From Mycobacterium kansasii ATCC 12478 (GTDB lineage Bacteria > Actinomycetota > Actinomycetes > Mycobacteriales > Mycobacteriaceae), in assembly GCF_000157895.3 (NCBI RefSeq), contig NC_022663.1, forward strand, positions 744,001 through 808,000: a DNA stretch of 64,000 nt, given 5' to 3'. Both the position numbers and the translations under genes were made by a program. The notes below the pieces were generated by a model. It worked only from the letters and a program-made list of their open reading frames with translations. It had not been told where the DNA came from and made no database searches. Below, piece by piece: positions 28,427-36,529 of this stretch. Numbering within the stretch: the stretch's first letter is position 1; the number at the start of each line of letters is the position of its first letter.

Positions 28427-29068
28427 TTACGGGCCCGGCGCGATGGCAAGCGGCAGGACCACGTCTTCGAGAACACGCCGGACGAAGACTCGATCGACTG
28501 GCCGTCCCGTCATCACCCGCAGCACGTTGAGGCCCATCGCGACATCGGGTATGAGGGTCAGGTCCCGGCCCGCGGGGACCTCGCCCCGGGCGACGGCATG
28601 GTCGAGCATCACCCGGATCAGCTGGCGTGGCCGGGAGAGGACGAGGTCGTCCAAGGCGGCGGCCAGAACGGGATGGTGCATGGCGGCCGTTGCCACGCCG
28701 ACGATGATTCGGATAGTTGCCTGGTCGGCGGCCTCGAAATCCGGCACCGCCGCAACCAGAGCGTCGATGTCGCCGCGCAGACTGCCGGTATTCGGCGGGT
28801 CGACCGGCCCGACTCCGCGCCGCCAATGGGCGATCGCATCGGCAACCACCTCGGCCTTCGACGGCCAGCGCCGGTATATCGCCGCCTTGCCGACCCGGGC
28901 GCGGGACGCGATGTCGTCCATGCTCAGTTGGTCGTAGCCGTTTTCGGCCACACCCGCCAGCGCCGCCTCGAGGATGACCGCGTCCAACGACCGATCGAGA
29001 CGCCCGGGACTGCGCCGCACCCGCGGCGCTCGCTTCAGCGGGTCGTTGCCCGCACGCTCAACTGCCAT
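28427..29068 (-). CDS. TetR family regulator of the FAD monooxygenase
   Basis: A 213-residue TetR repressor: N-terminal helix-turn-helix (YDQLSMDDIASRARVGKAAI, followed by YRRWPSKAEVV) and a helical ligand-binding C-terminal domain ending in VLPLAIA, of the TetR_C_11-like type. The basic N-terminus (KRAPRVRRSPGR) may add DNA contacts. The ATG at 29068 is chosen; longer frames overlap glpD1. The gene lies upstream of, and on the same strand as, the monooxygenase, with the operator between them, so it probably represses that gene. Confidence 0.9.
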   Translation of the reverse strand: MAVERAGNDPLKRAPRVRRSPGRLDRSLDAVILEAALAGVAENGYDQLSMDDIASRARVGKAAIYRRWPSKAEVVADAIAHWRRGVGPVDPPNTGSLRGDIDALVAAVPDFEAADQATIRIIVGVATAAMHHPVLAAALDDLVLSRPRQLIRVMLDHAVARGEVPAGRDLTLIPDVAMGLNVLRVMTGRPVDRVFVRRVLEDVVLPLAIAPGP

Positions 29069-29105
29069 GGCATGTAAACCATTCTGCCGATACGACTCAG
29101 TTCCG

Positions 29106-30653
29106 CTACGCCGGTGTGGCCCCGGCGAGGAACTCCTCGGCGACGGCGACAACGCGCTCACGGTCTTGGGGCACCAGGCCGATTCGGGTCCGGCGATCCA
29201 GGATGTCGTCGACATCCAGTGCCCCCTCGTGGGTCACCGCGTACTCGAACTCGGCCCGGGTCACGTCGATGCCGTCGGCGACCGCTTCGGTGGGACGCTC
29301 GCAGGTGGCGGTGGTGATGACATTGGCCGCCTCGGCGCCGTAACGTGCCACCAATGACGCGGGCAAGCCGGCCGCCGGTCCCTGCGCACAAGGCCCGGGA
29401 TTGGTCGGCGCGCCGATCAACGGCAGGTTGCGGGTCCGGCAGTCGCCGGGGCGCAAGTGCCGCAGTCCGATCGCACGGTTCAGCACATCCTCGGCCATGT
29501 AACGGTATTCGGTCAGCTTGCCGCCGACCACGCTGATCACCCCCGACGGGGATTCGACGACGGCGTGGTCGCGTGAGACGTCAGCCGTGCGTCCCTCACC
29601 GGTGTCGATCAGCGGCCGCAGCCCGGCGTAGGTGCCGATGACATCGGTAGTCTCCAGCTTGGTCGCCAACGCGGTGTTGACCGTGTCCAGCAGGAACATG
29701 ATTTCCTGTGAAGACGGTTCTGGCACATCCGGAATCGGGCCGGGAGCATCCTCGTCGGTCAACCCGAGGTAGACCCGGCCCAGCTGCTCGGGCATGGCGA
29801 ACACGAAGCGGTTCAGCTCGCCGGGAATCGGAATGGTCAGCGCCGCAGTCGGATTCCCAAAAACATCGGCGTCGAACACGAGATGCGTTCCGCGACTGGG
29901 ACGTAACTTCAGCGACGGGTCGATCTGGCCGCCCCACACTCCGGCGGCGCTGATCACGGCGCGGGCCGACACGTCGAAGGATTGGCCGGAGCGCTGGTCG
30001 GTCAACCGCGCCGAGGTGCCGGTCGCGTTCGATGCGCCGACATAAGTCAGGATCCGGGCACCGTGCTGGGCCGCGGTGCGCGCGACCGCCACCACCAGTC
30101 GGGCGTCGTCGATCAATTGCCCGTCGTAGGCCAAAAAGCCGCCGGCAAGGCCGTCACGCCGCACGGTGGGTGCCATCTCGACCACGCGCTGCGCCGTAAT
30201 TGTCCGCGATCGCGGCAACGTCGAGGATGGCGTGCCGGCGAGCATTCGTAACGCATCGCCGGCCAGGAACCCAGTGCGCACCAGGGCGCGTTTGACGTGA
30301 CCCATCGACGGCAGCAACGGGACCAGCTGTGGCATCGCATGCACGAGATGAGGGGCGTTGCGGGTCATCAGGATTCCGCGTTCGATCGCGCTGCGCCGGG
30401 CAATGCCCACGTTGCCGCTCGCCAGGTAGCGCAACCCGCCATGCACCAGCTTGGAGCTCCAGCGGCTGGTGCCGAATGCCAGGTCGTGCTTTTCCACCAG
30501 CGCCACCCGCATGCCGCGGGACGCGGCGTCCAACGCAATCCCGACACCGGTGATGCCGCCACCGATGACGAGCACATCCAGCGCTTCCCCGTCGGCCAGA
30601 GCGGTCACTTCGGCAGTGCGGCGCGCGCCGTTCAGAGCGGTCGAATTGGGCAT
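29106..30653 (-). CDS. glpD1: Glycerol-3-phosphate dehydrogenase GlpD1 (Rv2249c)
   Basis: A 515-residue membrane-associated flavoenzyme that oxidises glycerol-3-phosphate to DHAP and passes electrons to menaquinone. The FAD motif VIGGGITGVGIALDAASRG is near the N-terminus, followed by GTSRWSSKLVHGGLRYL; later VVGGKLTEYRYMAE is also typical. The ATG at 30653 shares a base with the TetR stop (TGATG). Length equals the M. tuberculosis protein. It sits opposite an AGPS-like oxidase and a lipid kinase, so the region handles glycerol-phosphate and DHAP chemistry. Confidence 0.96.
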   Translation of the reverse strand: MPNSTALNGARRTAEVTALADGEALDVLVIGGGITGVGIALDAASRGMRVALVEKHDLAFGTSRWSSKLVHGGLRYLASGNVGIARRSAIERGILMTRNAPHLVHAMPQLVPLLPSMGHVKRALVRTGFLAGDALRMLAGTPSSTLPRSRTITAQRVVEMAPTVRRDGLAGGFLAYDGQLIDDARLVVAVARTAAQHGARILTYVGASNATGTSARLTDQRSGQSFDVSARAVISAAGVWGGQIDPSLKLRPSRGTHLVFDADVFGNPTAALTIPIPGELNRFVFAMPEQLGRVYLGLTDEDAPGPIPDVPEPSSQEIMFLLDTVNTALATKLETTDVIGTYAGLRPLIDTGEGRTADVSRDHAVVESPSGVISVVGGKLTEYRYMAEDVLNRAIGLRHLRPGDCRTRNLPLIGAPTNPGPCAQGPAAGLPASLVARYGAEAANVITTATCERPTEAVADGIDVTRAEFEYAVTHEGALDVDDILDRRTRIGLVPQDRERVVAVAEEFLAGATPA

Positions 30654-31222
30654 CAGGCCAGGTATCCGTTCAGTGAGTAGGTGAGTTCGGCAGCCAGTGC
30701 TTGGGAATCGAGGATCGGATTGACGATGTCGACGGACTGGATCGTCGACTGGGCGATCAGCAGCACCATGGTCGCGAGTTGACGGGGGTCGCCGGCGCGG
30801 ACACTGCCCGATCGTTGCGCCACTTTCAGTCGCGCCGCGAGCCCTTCGATCAGGAACTGCTGGCTGGTGCCCAAGCGCTCGGTGATGTAAACCCTGGCCA
30901 GGTCCGAGTGCATCAGCGCCTTGATCAAGTCGTCGCGCCGTAGCCGATCGGCCACCGCGACGACTTGCCGCACCACCGCTTCCCGGTCGTCTCCGTCGAG
31001 GGGCAATTCGTCGAGCACGTCGGTGATGTGGCTGGTCAGCAACGCCGCTATGATCGACCTCGTGTCCGGCCACCGCCGGTAAACGGTCGGGCGGCTGACG
31101 CCCGCGCGTCGTGCGATTTCGGCGAGTGCCACCTTGTCAACACCGTAATCGCGGACACAGCTCGCGGCCGCCGCAAGTATGCGGGCCCCGATGTTTTCGG
31201 GAGCATTACTCGTTGACAGCAT
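30653..31222 (-). CDS. TetR family regulator (Rv2250c ortholog)
   Basis: A 189-residue TetR protein, identical in length to the M. tuberculosis ortholog. The helix-turn-helix is VALAEIARRAGVSRPTVYRR. ATG at 31222 chosen by homology; only 17 nt separate it from the divergent oxidase start. Co-transcribed with glpD1 by TGATG overlap, so it likely regulates glpD1 and/or the divergent gene through the shared short intergenic region. Confidence 0.93.
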   Translation of the reverse strand: MLSTSNAPENIGARILAAAASCVRDYGVDKVALAEIARRAGVSRPTVYRRWPDTRSIIAALLTSHITDVLDELPLDGDDREAVVRQVVAVADRLRRDDLIKALMHSDLARVYITERLGTSQQFLIEGLAARLKVAQRSGSVRAGDPRQLATMVLLIAQSTIQSVDIVNPILDSQALAAELTYSLNGYLA

Positions 31223-31239
31223 ATGTAATACTGTAACGC
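31223..31239. promoter_or_regulatory. Compact divergent promoter, both transcripts probably leaderless
   Basis: Only 17 bp separate two start codons. On the plus strand TACTGT (31229-31234) is 5 nt before the ATG at 31240. On the minus strand TACAGT (31235-31230) is 7 nt before the ATG at 31222. Both fit TANNNT -10 elements at the spacing seen for leaderless mycobacterial genes, and they overlap each other, so firing would be mutually exclusive. Confidence 0.55.
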
Positions 31240-32850
31240 ATGACACATCTTGAGGAACTCCTTCCGCCCATGAAATGGAACGCGTGGGGAGATCCCGCCG
31301 CCGCGAAGCCCCTCTCCGACGGCATCCGTGCTCTGCTGAAACAGGTTGTTGGCCTTGGCGATTCGGATGAGGCCGAGCTGGATCCCGATCAGGTTATCCT
31401 GCGTCCGTCCGCCTTGTCGCAGGCCGACCGGGACGCGCTGGCCGAAATCGTCGGCGCCGAATACTTCCGCGCCGCCGACCGTGACCGGTTACTGCACGCG
31501 GGCGGCAAGTCCACCCCAGACATGTTGCGGCGCAAGGACACTGGCCCTCAGGATGCTCCCGACGCGGTGTTGTTGCCCGGCGATGACGGCACCGTCGCCG
31601 CGATCCTGCGGTATTGCTCCGACCACGGCATCGCCGTCGTCCCCTTCGGTGGCGGCACCAACGTTGTCGGCGGGCTCGATCCCGACCGCGGCGAGTTCGG
31701 CGCGGTGATCTCGCTGGATTTGCGGCGCTTCAACGAACTTCACTTTCTCGACGAGGTATCGGGCATAGCGGAATTGGGCGCCGGCGCGACCGGCCCCGAG
31801 GCCGAACGCCTGCTCGGTGAGCACGGCTTCTCGCTCGGGCACTTCCCGCAAAGCTTCCTATTCGCCACCATCGGTGGTTTCGCGGCAACCCGTTCCTCCG
31901 GCCAGAGCTCCGCCGGCTATGGCCGGTTCAACGACATGATTCTCGGGCTGCGCATGATCACCCCGGTGGGTGTGCTGGATCTGGGCCGGGTAGCGGCATC
32001 GGCGGCAGGTCCGGACCTGCGCCAACTTGCGATCGGCTCGGAGGGCGCTTTCGGCGTCATTACCAAGGTGCGGCTGCGGGTACACCGGATACCGGAAACC
32101 ACGCGCTACGAAGCCTGGTCGTTCCCCGACTTCACCACCGGCGTCGCGGCGCTGCGTGCGGTCACCCAAACCGGAACGGGACCCACCGTCGTCCGCCTCT
32201 CCGATGAGGCCGAGACCGGCGTGAACCTCGCTACCACCGAATCGATCGGCGAAAGCCAAATCACCGGCGGCTGTTTGGGACTCACCCTTTTCGAGGGCAC
32301 CAAGGAACACGCCGAAAGCCGGCACGCCGAGACGCGCGCGTTGCTGACGGCCCACGGCGGAACGTCTCTGGGTGAGGGGCCGGCGCAGGCCTGGGAGCGA
32401 GGCCGGTACGCCGCGCCCTACCTGCGCGACTCGCTGCTGGCGGCCGGCGCGCTGTGCGAGACACTGGAGACCGCCACCGACTGGTCCAACATCCCGAGAT
32501 TGAAAGCCGCAGTCACCGAGGCGCTGACCACGTCACTGGCGGAATCGGGTACCCCGGCGCTGGTGATGTGCCATGTGTCGCACGTGTATCCGACCGGGGC
32601 GTCGCTGTACTTCACTGTCGTCGCGGGGCAGCGAGGCAATCCGATCGAGCAGTGGATGGCCGCCAAGAAAGCCGCGTCGGACGCGATCATGGCCAACGGC
32701 GGCACCATCACCCACCACCACTCGATTGGCGCCGACCACCGCCCCTGGATGCGTGAGGAGGTTGGCGATCTGGGTGTGCAATTGCTGCGAGCGATCAAAG
32801 CGACTCTGGATCCGGCCGGAATTCTCAATCCCGGCAAGCTGATTCCGTGA
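31240..32850 (+). CDS. FAD-binding oxidase, alkyl-DHAP-synthase-like (Rv2251 ortholog)
   Basis: A 536-residue VAO/PCMH-fold flavoprotein resembling alkyldihydroxyacetonephosphate synthase. FAD contacts are in VVPFGGGTNVVGGL and the long SLGHFPQSFLFATIGGFAAT segment; the AGPS-type active-site His cluster ITHHHSIGADH is near the C-terminus. AGPS makes ether lipids in eukaryotes by swapping an acyl for an alkyl chain on DHAP; the mycobacterial role is unknown. It overlaps the downstream lipid kinase by GTGA, and lies divergent to glpD1, so DHAP or glycerol-phosphate chemistry is a reasonable inference. Confidence 0.92.
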   Translation: MTHLEELLPPMKWNAWGDPAAAKPLSDGIRALLKQVVGLGDSDEAELDPDQVILRPSALSQADRDALAEIVGAEYFRAADRDRLLHAGGKSTPDMLRRKDTGPQDAPDAVLLPGDDGTVAAILRYCSDHGIAVVPFGGGTNVVGGLDPDRGEFGAVISLDLRRFNELHFLDEVSGIAELGAGATGPEAERLLGEHGFSLGHFPQSFLFATIGGFAATRSSGQSSAGYGRFNDMILGLRMITPVGVLDLGRVAASAAGPDLRQLAIGSEGAFGVITKVRLRVHRIPETTRYEAWSFPDFTTGVAALRAVTQTGTGPTVVRLSDEAETGVNLATTESIGESQITGGCLGLTLFEGTKEHAESRHAETRALLTAHGGTSLGEGPAQAWERGRYAAPYLRDSLLAAGALCETLETATDWSNIPRLKAAVTEALTTSLAESGTPALVMCHVSHVYPTGASLYFTVVAGQRGNPIEQWMAAKKAASDAIMANGGTITHHHSIGADHRPWMREEVGDLGVQLLRAIKATLDPAGILNPGKLIP

Positions 32851-33797
32851 CTGCCGAGAACCCTGTCTCCCGGCAACCGCGCCGGCGCGAGATCGGCAAG
32901 GTGACCGCGCTGACCAATCCTGTCTCAGGCCACGGCGCCGCTGTCCGGGCCGCACAAATTGCGATCGCCCGGCTGCATCATCGCGGTGTGGAGGTCGTCG
33001 AAATCATCGGTGACGACGCGCAAGACGCGCGTTATCTCGTTTCGGCCGCACTCGAGAAGGGCACCGACGCCGTCGTCGTCACCGGCGGCGACGGTGTCAT
33101 CTCCAATGCGCTGCAGGTGTTGGCGGGCACCGATGTTCCGCTGGGCATCATTCCGGCGGGCACCGGCAATGACCACGCCCGCGAATTCGGGATTCCCACC
33201 AAGGATCCCGAAGCCGCCGCGGACATCGTCGTCGACGGCTGGACGGAAACCATTGACCTGGGCCGGATCCGTGACCGCGCGGGGGTCGACAAATGGTTCG
33301 GCACCGTGGCGGCAACCGGATTCGACTCGCTGGTGACCGATCGAGCCAATCGGATGCGTTGGCCGCATGGGCGCATGCGCTACTACATCGCGATGCTCGC
33401 CGAGCTGTCGCAGCTGCGGACGTTGCCGTTCCGATTGGTCCTCGACGGCGCCCGGGAAATCGAGACGGACCTCACGCTTGCCGCCTTCGGCAATACCCGC
33501 AGCTACGGCGGCGGGCTGCTGATCTGCCCCAACGCCAATCCTTCCGACGGCCTGCTCGACATCACCATGGTTGCGTCGGGATCGCGGACAAGGTTGGTCC
33601 GCTTCTTCCCCACCGCCATGAAGGGCACTCACGTCGAACTGGACGAGGTGACCACCGCACGGGCCAAGACCGTCGACGTCGAATGCCCCGGCATCAACGT
33701 GTACGCCGACGGCGACTTCGCGTGTCCGCTGCCCGCCGAGATCTCCGCGGTTCCGGCCGCGCTACAGCTGCTGCGCCCCAATCCCTCGGCGGTGTAA
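32847..33797 (+). CDS. Diacylglycerol/lipid kinase (Rv2252 ortholog)
   Basis: A 316-residue DAGK/sphingosine-kinase fold protein. The nucleotide loop reads VVTGGDGVISNALQVL and the following motif AGTGNDHAREFG. The M. tuberculosis ortholog phosphorylates diacylglycerol to phosphatidic acid and influences phosphatidylinositol-mannoside formation. A final RNVYADGD-like segment (INVYADGDFAC) is also typical. GTG start overlapping the previous stop (GTGA), so it is produced together with the AGPS-like oxidase; both act on glycerolipid precursors. Confidence 0.94.
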   Translation: MTAENPVSRQPRRREIGKVTALTNPVSGHGAAVRAAQIAIARLHHRGVEVVEIIGDDAQDARYLVSAALEKGTDAVVVTGGDGVISNALQVLAGTDVPLGIIPAGTGNDHAREFGIPTKDPEAAADIVVDGWTETIDLGRIRDRAGVDKWFGTVAATGFDSLVTDRANRMRWPHGRMRYYIAMLAELSQLRTLPFRLVLDGAREIETDLTLAAFGNTRSYGGGLLICPNANPSDGLLDITMVASGSRTRLVRFFPTAMKGTHVELDEVTTARAKTVDVECPGINVYADGDFACPLPAEISAVPAALQLLRPNPSAV

Positions 33798-33859
33798 CGA
33801 CTCGGTCACGGAACCCGACATCTTTTCCAAACCCGATCAGGCCCGATCAGGGAGGGAAG

Positions 33860-34387
33860 ATGTCCGGACTTCGCCAGACCGCGCTCGTCACCTTGGCTGC
33901 TGCGTCGTTGTGTTGTGTCGTGACGTCGGAAGCTCCCCGGGCGGCAGCCGACGAGGGGCCGAGCTGGAACGGACAATACGTCGTGACGTTCGGGGCGAAC
34001 GCGAAGACCGGAACCAGCATCGCAGCCAGCGGACCGGAATACGCCCACCGGGCGAAATACTCCTTCAGCTCGAGCTGCGCGGCGGGCGTCTGTATCGCCA
34101 CGGTGACCGATGGGCCGCCGGCCAAAAATGAGTTCATCCAGCGCCCAATTGAATACACCTGGAACGGTTCCCAATGGGTGCGAGAGACCACCTGGAAGTG
34201 GGACTGTCTGCTGCCCGACGGGACAATCGAGTACGACCCGGCGAAATCCATAGCGGCATATACCCCCGGTCCGCACGGAATCCTCACCGGCGTGTTTCAC
34301 ACCGACATCACCAGCGGCGCTTGCAAGGGAAATGTCGACATGCCGGTATCGGCCAAGCCGGCCTTCGAGCCGGAGAGTGTTATCTAG
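33860..34387 (+). CDS. Secreted protein (Rv2253 ortholog)
   Basis: A 175-residue exported protein with a signal peptide (hydrophobic VTLAAASLCCVV, cleavage likely after PRAAA). The mature part contains paired Cys (SSSCAAGVC and later WDCLLP, GACKG), Trp-rich strands (YTWNGSQWVRETTWKWDC) and no enzyme motif. ATG 33860 has GGAGGG 3 nt upstream. M. tuberculosis Rv2253 is a secreted protein of unknown function at the same position. Confidence 0.9.
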   Translation: MSGLRQTALVTLAAASLCCVVTSEAPRAAADEGPSWNGQYVVTFGANAKTGTSIAASGPEYAHRAKYSFSSSCAAGVCIATVTDGPPAKNEFIQRPIEYTWNGSQWVRETTWKWDCLLPDGTIEYDPAKSIAAYTPGPHGILTGVFHTDITSGACKGNVDMPVSAKPAFEPESVI

Positions 34388-34664
34388 CTACTCCGACCAG
34401 AGAACTCGCGCCGGTACCGAGCAGCCGAGGCTGACGGGTACCCAGTTTGGTGCATGAACGTGTCGTTTGCGGTCTCGTCATGCGGCGACGGCACTGATCT
34501 TGGCGTTGTTCGTTGCGCCGGCTGGACACCGCGCCGCGCCGGTGATCGCCTCCCGGGATGTTGCTGCCGGGTGCCGACTTCGCAGACGACCCGATCCGGC
34601 CCGGACACCTCTGTCGACGCGGTCGATAGGCGTCATGTCGGGGCGCGATCACCGCCGGCAGCGG

Positions 34665-35009
34665 TCAGGTGGCGGGCGCGTCAGGCTGGTCGGGCGGAAT
34701 CGCTCCGTCGCAACCACCAGGCGGTGGCGGACCCGGCAGAGGCTCGTCGCCGCTGACGCAGTCGTAGTACCACTGCGGCCCGGTCATATAGGTTCGCATC
34801 CACTGGTGCCAGAACGACCCGTCGGGATACTTCTCGCCGTCGCACACGGCTAACTCGCCAAAACCCCAACGGCCGCCCGGGCAGTAGCCCATCGTCATGT
34901 TCGGCTTGTGCGGGTCGGGTGGATCAGCGCTGGCGACCGCAGCAGTAGACACAATCACCGCAGCACAGCCTAATGTCGCGGCGCCAAGGCGAGTAAGGTT
35001 CGACTTCAT
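34665..35009 (-). CDS. Small secreted Cys-rich protein
   Basis: A 114-residue protein with a clear signal peptide (GAATLGCAAVIVSTAAVASA, cleavage before DPPDP). The mature part has four Cys (GYCPGG, VCDGE, DCVSG, GCDGA), a WGFGELAVCDG core, WHQWMRTY, and a Pro-rich C-terminus. This layout belongs to a family of small exported mycobacterial proteins without known function. ATG 35009 has AGAAGGG upstream. Confidence 0.85.
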   Translation of the reverse strand: MKSNLTRLGAATLGCAAVIVSTAAVASADPPDPHKPNMTMGYCPGGRWGFGELAVCDGEKYPDGSFWHQWMRTYMTGPQWYYDCVSGDEPLPGPPPPGGCDGAIPPDQPDAPAT

Positions 35010-35817
35010 TTGTGTATTGACCCTTCTTTAACGTGCTGAAGCCATACGGCTGATTTCAGGTCAAGATCCGAACTTGTGAATGAGCTTCGGCCGGGCAGCG
35101 TAAGTAAACGGACCCTCTCGCGAAGGATCTGAAGTTCGGTTGTTTCTGATAAAGATTCGACATTGACTCGCTAGTTCGGAAAAGTCGCAACATACGTGCG
35201 GCAGTTTACGGCACGAAGGGCCGGCGGTGTCAACTCGAGGTGGATCGGTGAACGGGACACATCGGGCCGAATCCGAAAAATCGGTAACGGCCCTGCCGCT
35301 ACACCCAACTGTTTGCGCCGTCTATGGCATACGTGCGCCGAGCGTCACTGCGCAGGAGTCCAAGTCAACGGAGGTTGTCAAATTGTTGGACAGGTGTGCG
35401 CAACCCGCCATCCCAGCATCGCGGGCTGGAGTCGATGAAGGTCAATAACCCTATGTTATTGATTAATAATGGCTTTTGATTAGCGCTTGGCGAGAAATAT
35501 CTGTACGGTGCCGACGGGGTTTTTGTGAGCTTACGCCGGTATATAACAGTTTCATCGCTTCTTCCATTTACGAACCCGTTGCCCAGCCAGAAATTTCAGG
35601 GCCGCCCGGTCTTGATCTCCGACTTGTCCGCGGGCGTCGGTGATCAGGTGTTCTGAGCCCCTTGGCGCGTTTCTTCGATCCGCGGATCGAGCGTCGGTCC
35701 GACCCGGCTGAAACGCATCTGCGGTTGCCGTTTCGGCAATTTCGGTACCGACTGGGTTTCGAATCGCTGGGTCGAGGGGTCAGTGATTCGATCAGCGCGG
35801 GGCGCACACCAGCTTGG
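35010..35817. other. Gene-free stretch
   Basis: About 800 nt without a convincing gene. Base composition drops (AT-rich runs near 35440-35540, including TTGATTAATAATGG), and the open frames present lack codon bias and family motifs. It borders an IS630 relic, so it is probably eroded or imported DNA. Confidence 0.6.
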
Positions 35818-36340
35818 ATCACAGCGATCGACAGCGCGCAGGCCTCGCTACCGACGACGAACCGGGCACGGGCAGACGAGGACCCATGACTGCAAGCGCA
35901 ATCACACGGCAACCCTGTTCGCTGCATCGAACCTGTTTGGCCCGGCGTGGCAATCGGCCACCAATGCCGTGGCGCGATTGTCACGGCACGTGCCTGAATT
36001 CTTGTATACGGTCAACGTTTCCCGCAGCCTGGACAGCCACTGGATCGTGGGCAACCACCTTCACCCACAAGCACCCGGCGTCCAACCGCTGGCTCGTCAA
36101 GTACCCCAAGCTTCCGCTTGAATTTCGCGCCGACCTCCTCGTCATCGCGCAACCAGCGCCGGCTAACGAAGCCGACCGATAAGTCGTTGCGTTGGTAGGC
36201 ATTTCATTCTCCGATTCCCGACCTGATCGCCTCGATCCCGGAATACATGGACTCACACAACGACGCATTTGGACAGCGACCGCAAGATCCATCCTCACCT
36301 GTCGGCTCCGACCGGAGCCGACACTCGCCGAGGTCCCCGC
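35818..36340 (+). pseudogene. Shattered IS630-family transposase
   Basis: Consecutive pieces of an IS630-type DDE transposase can be read left to right in changing frames: about 35818 (IDSAQASLPTTNRARAD), 35882-36055 (THDCKRNHTATLFAASN to WIVGN), 36063-36125 (THKHPASNRWLVKYPKLPLE), 36199-36270 (FHSPIPDLIASIPEYMDSHN), and 36267 on (IWTATARSIL). They match the family order: LDRTQ-like, THDYKRHGTTTLFAAL, DNYATHKHP, FHSVPDLIASIEEYL, WTATAESIL. At least four frameshifts plus an in-frame TAG (36196) show it is long dead. No terminal inverted repeats were identified. Confidence 0.82.
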
Positions 36341-36529
36341 GGAACGCATCGCCCTTAGAAATCAGCGAAATCAAGCGACACATCGCGAAATCGTGCGCGG
36401 CCGGCAAGAGCGCAAGCGAGCGCACCACATCGAGCGCGAACCGTGACACCTTCGTGCTACAGCGGCGATGATCACAGGCCAATGATTCCCAGACGGTTTC
36501 ACAAACTGAGGTTCACGCCACTGGAGGGC

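Noticed and set aside
30654..31073. Upstream extension of the glpD1 frame
   Set aside because: It overlaps the TetR gene entirely, and the ATG at 30653 gives the exact M. tuberculosis length.
35568..35984. Minus-strand frame of 138 codons in the gene-poor region
   Set aside because: No codon bias or motif; it overlaps the IS630 relic, which reads on the plus strand.
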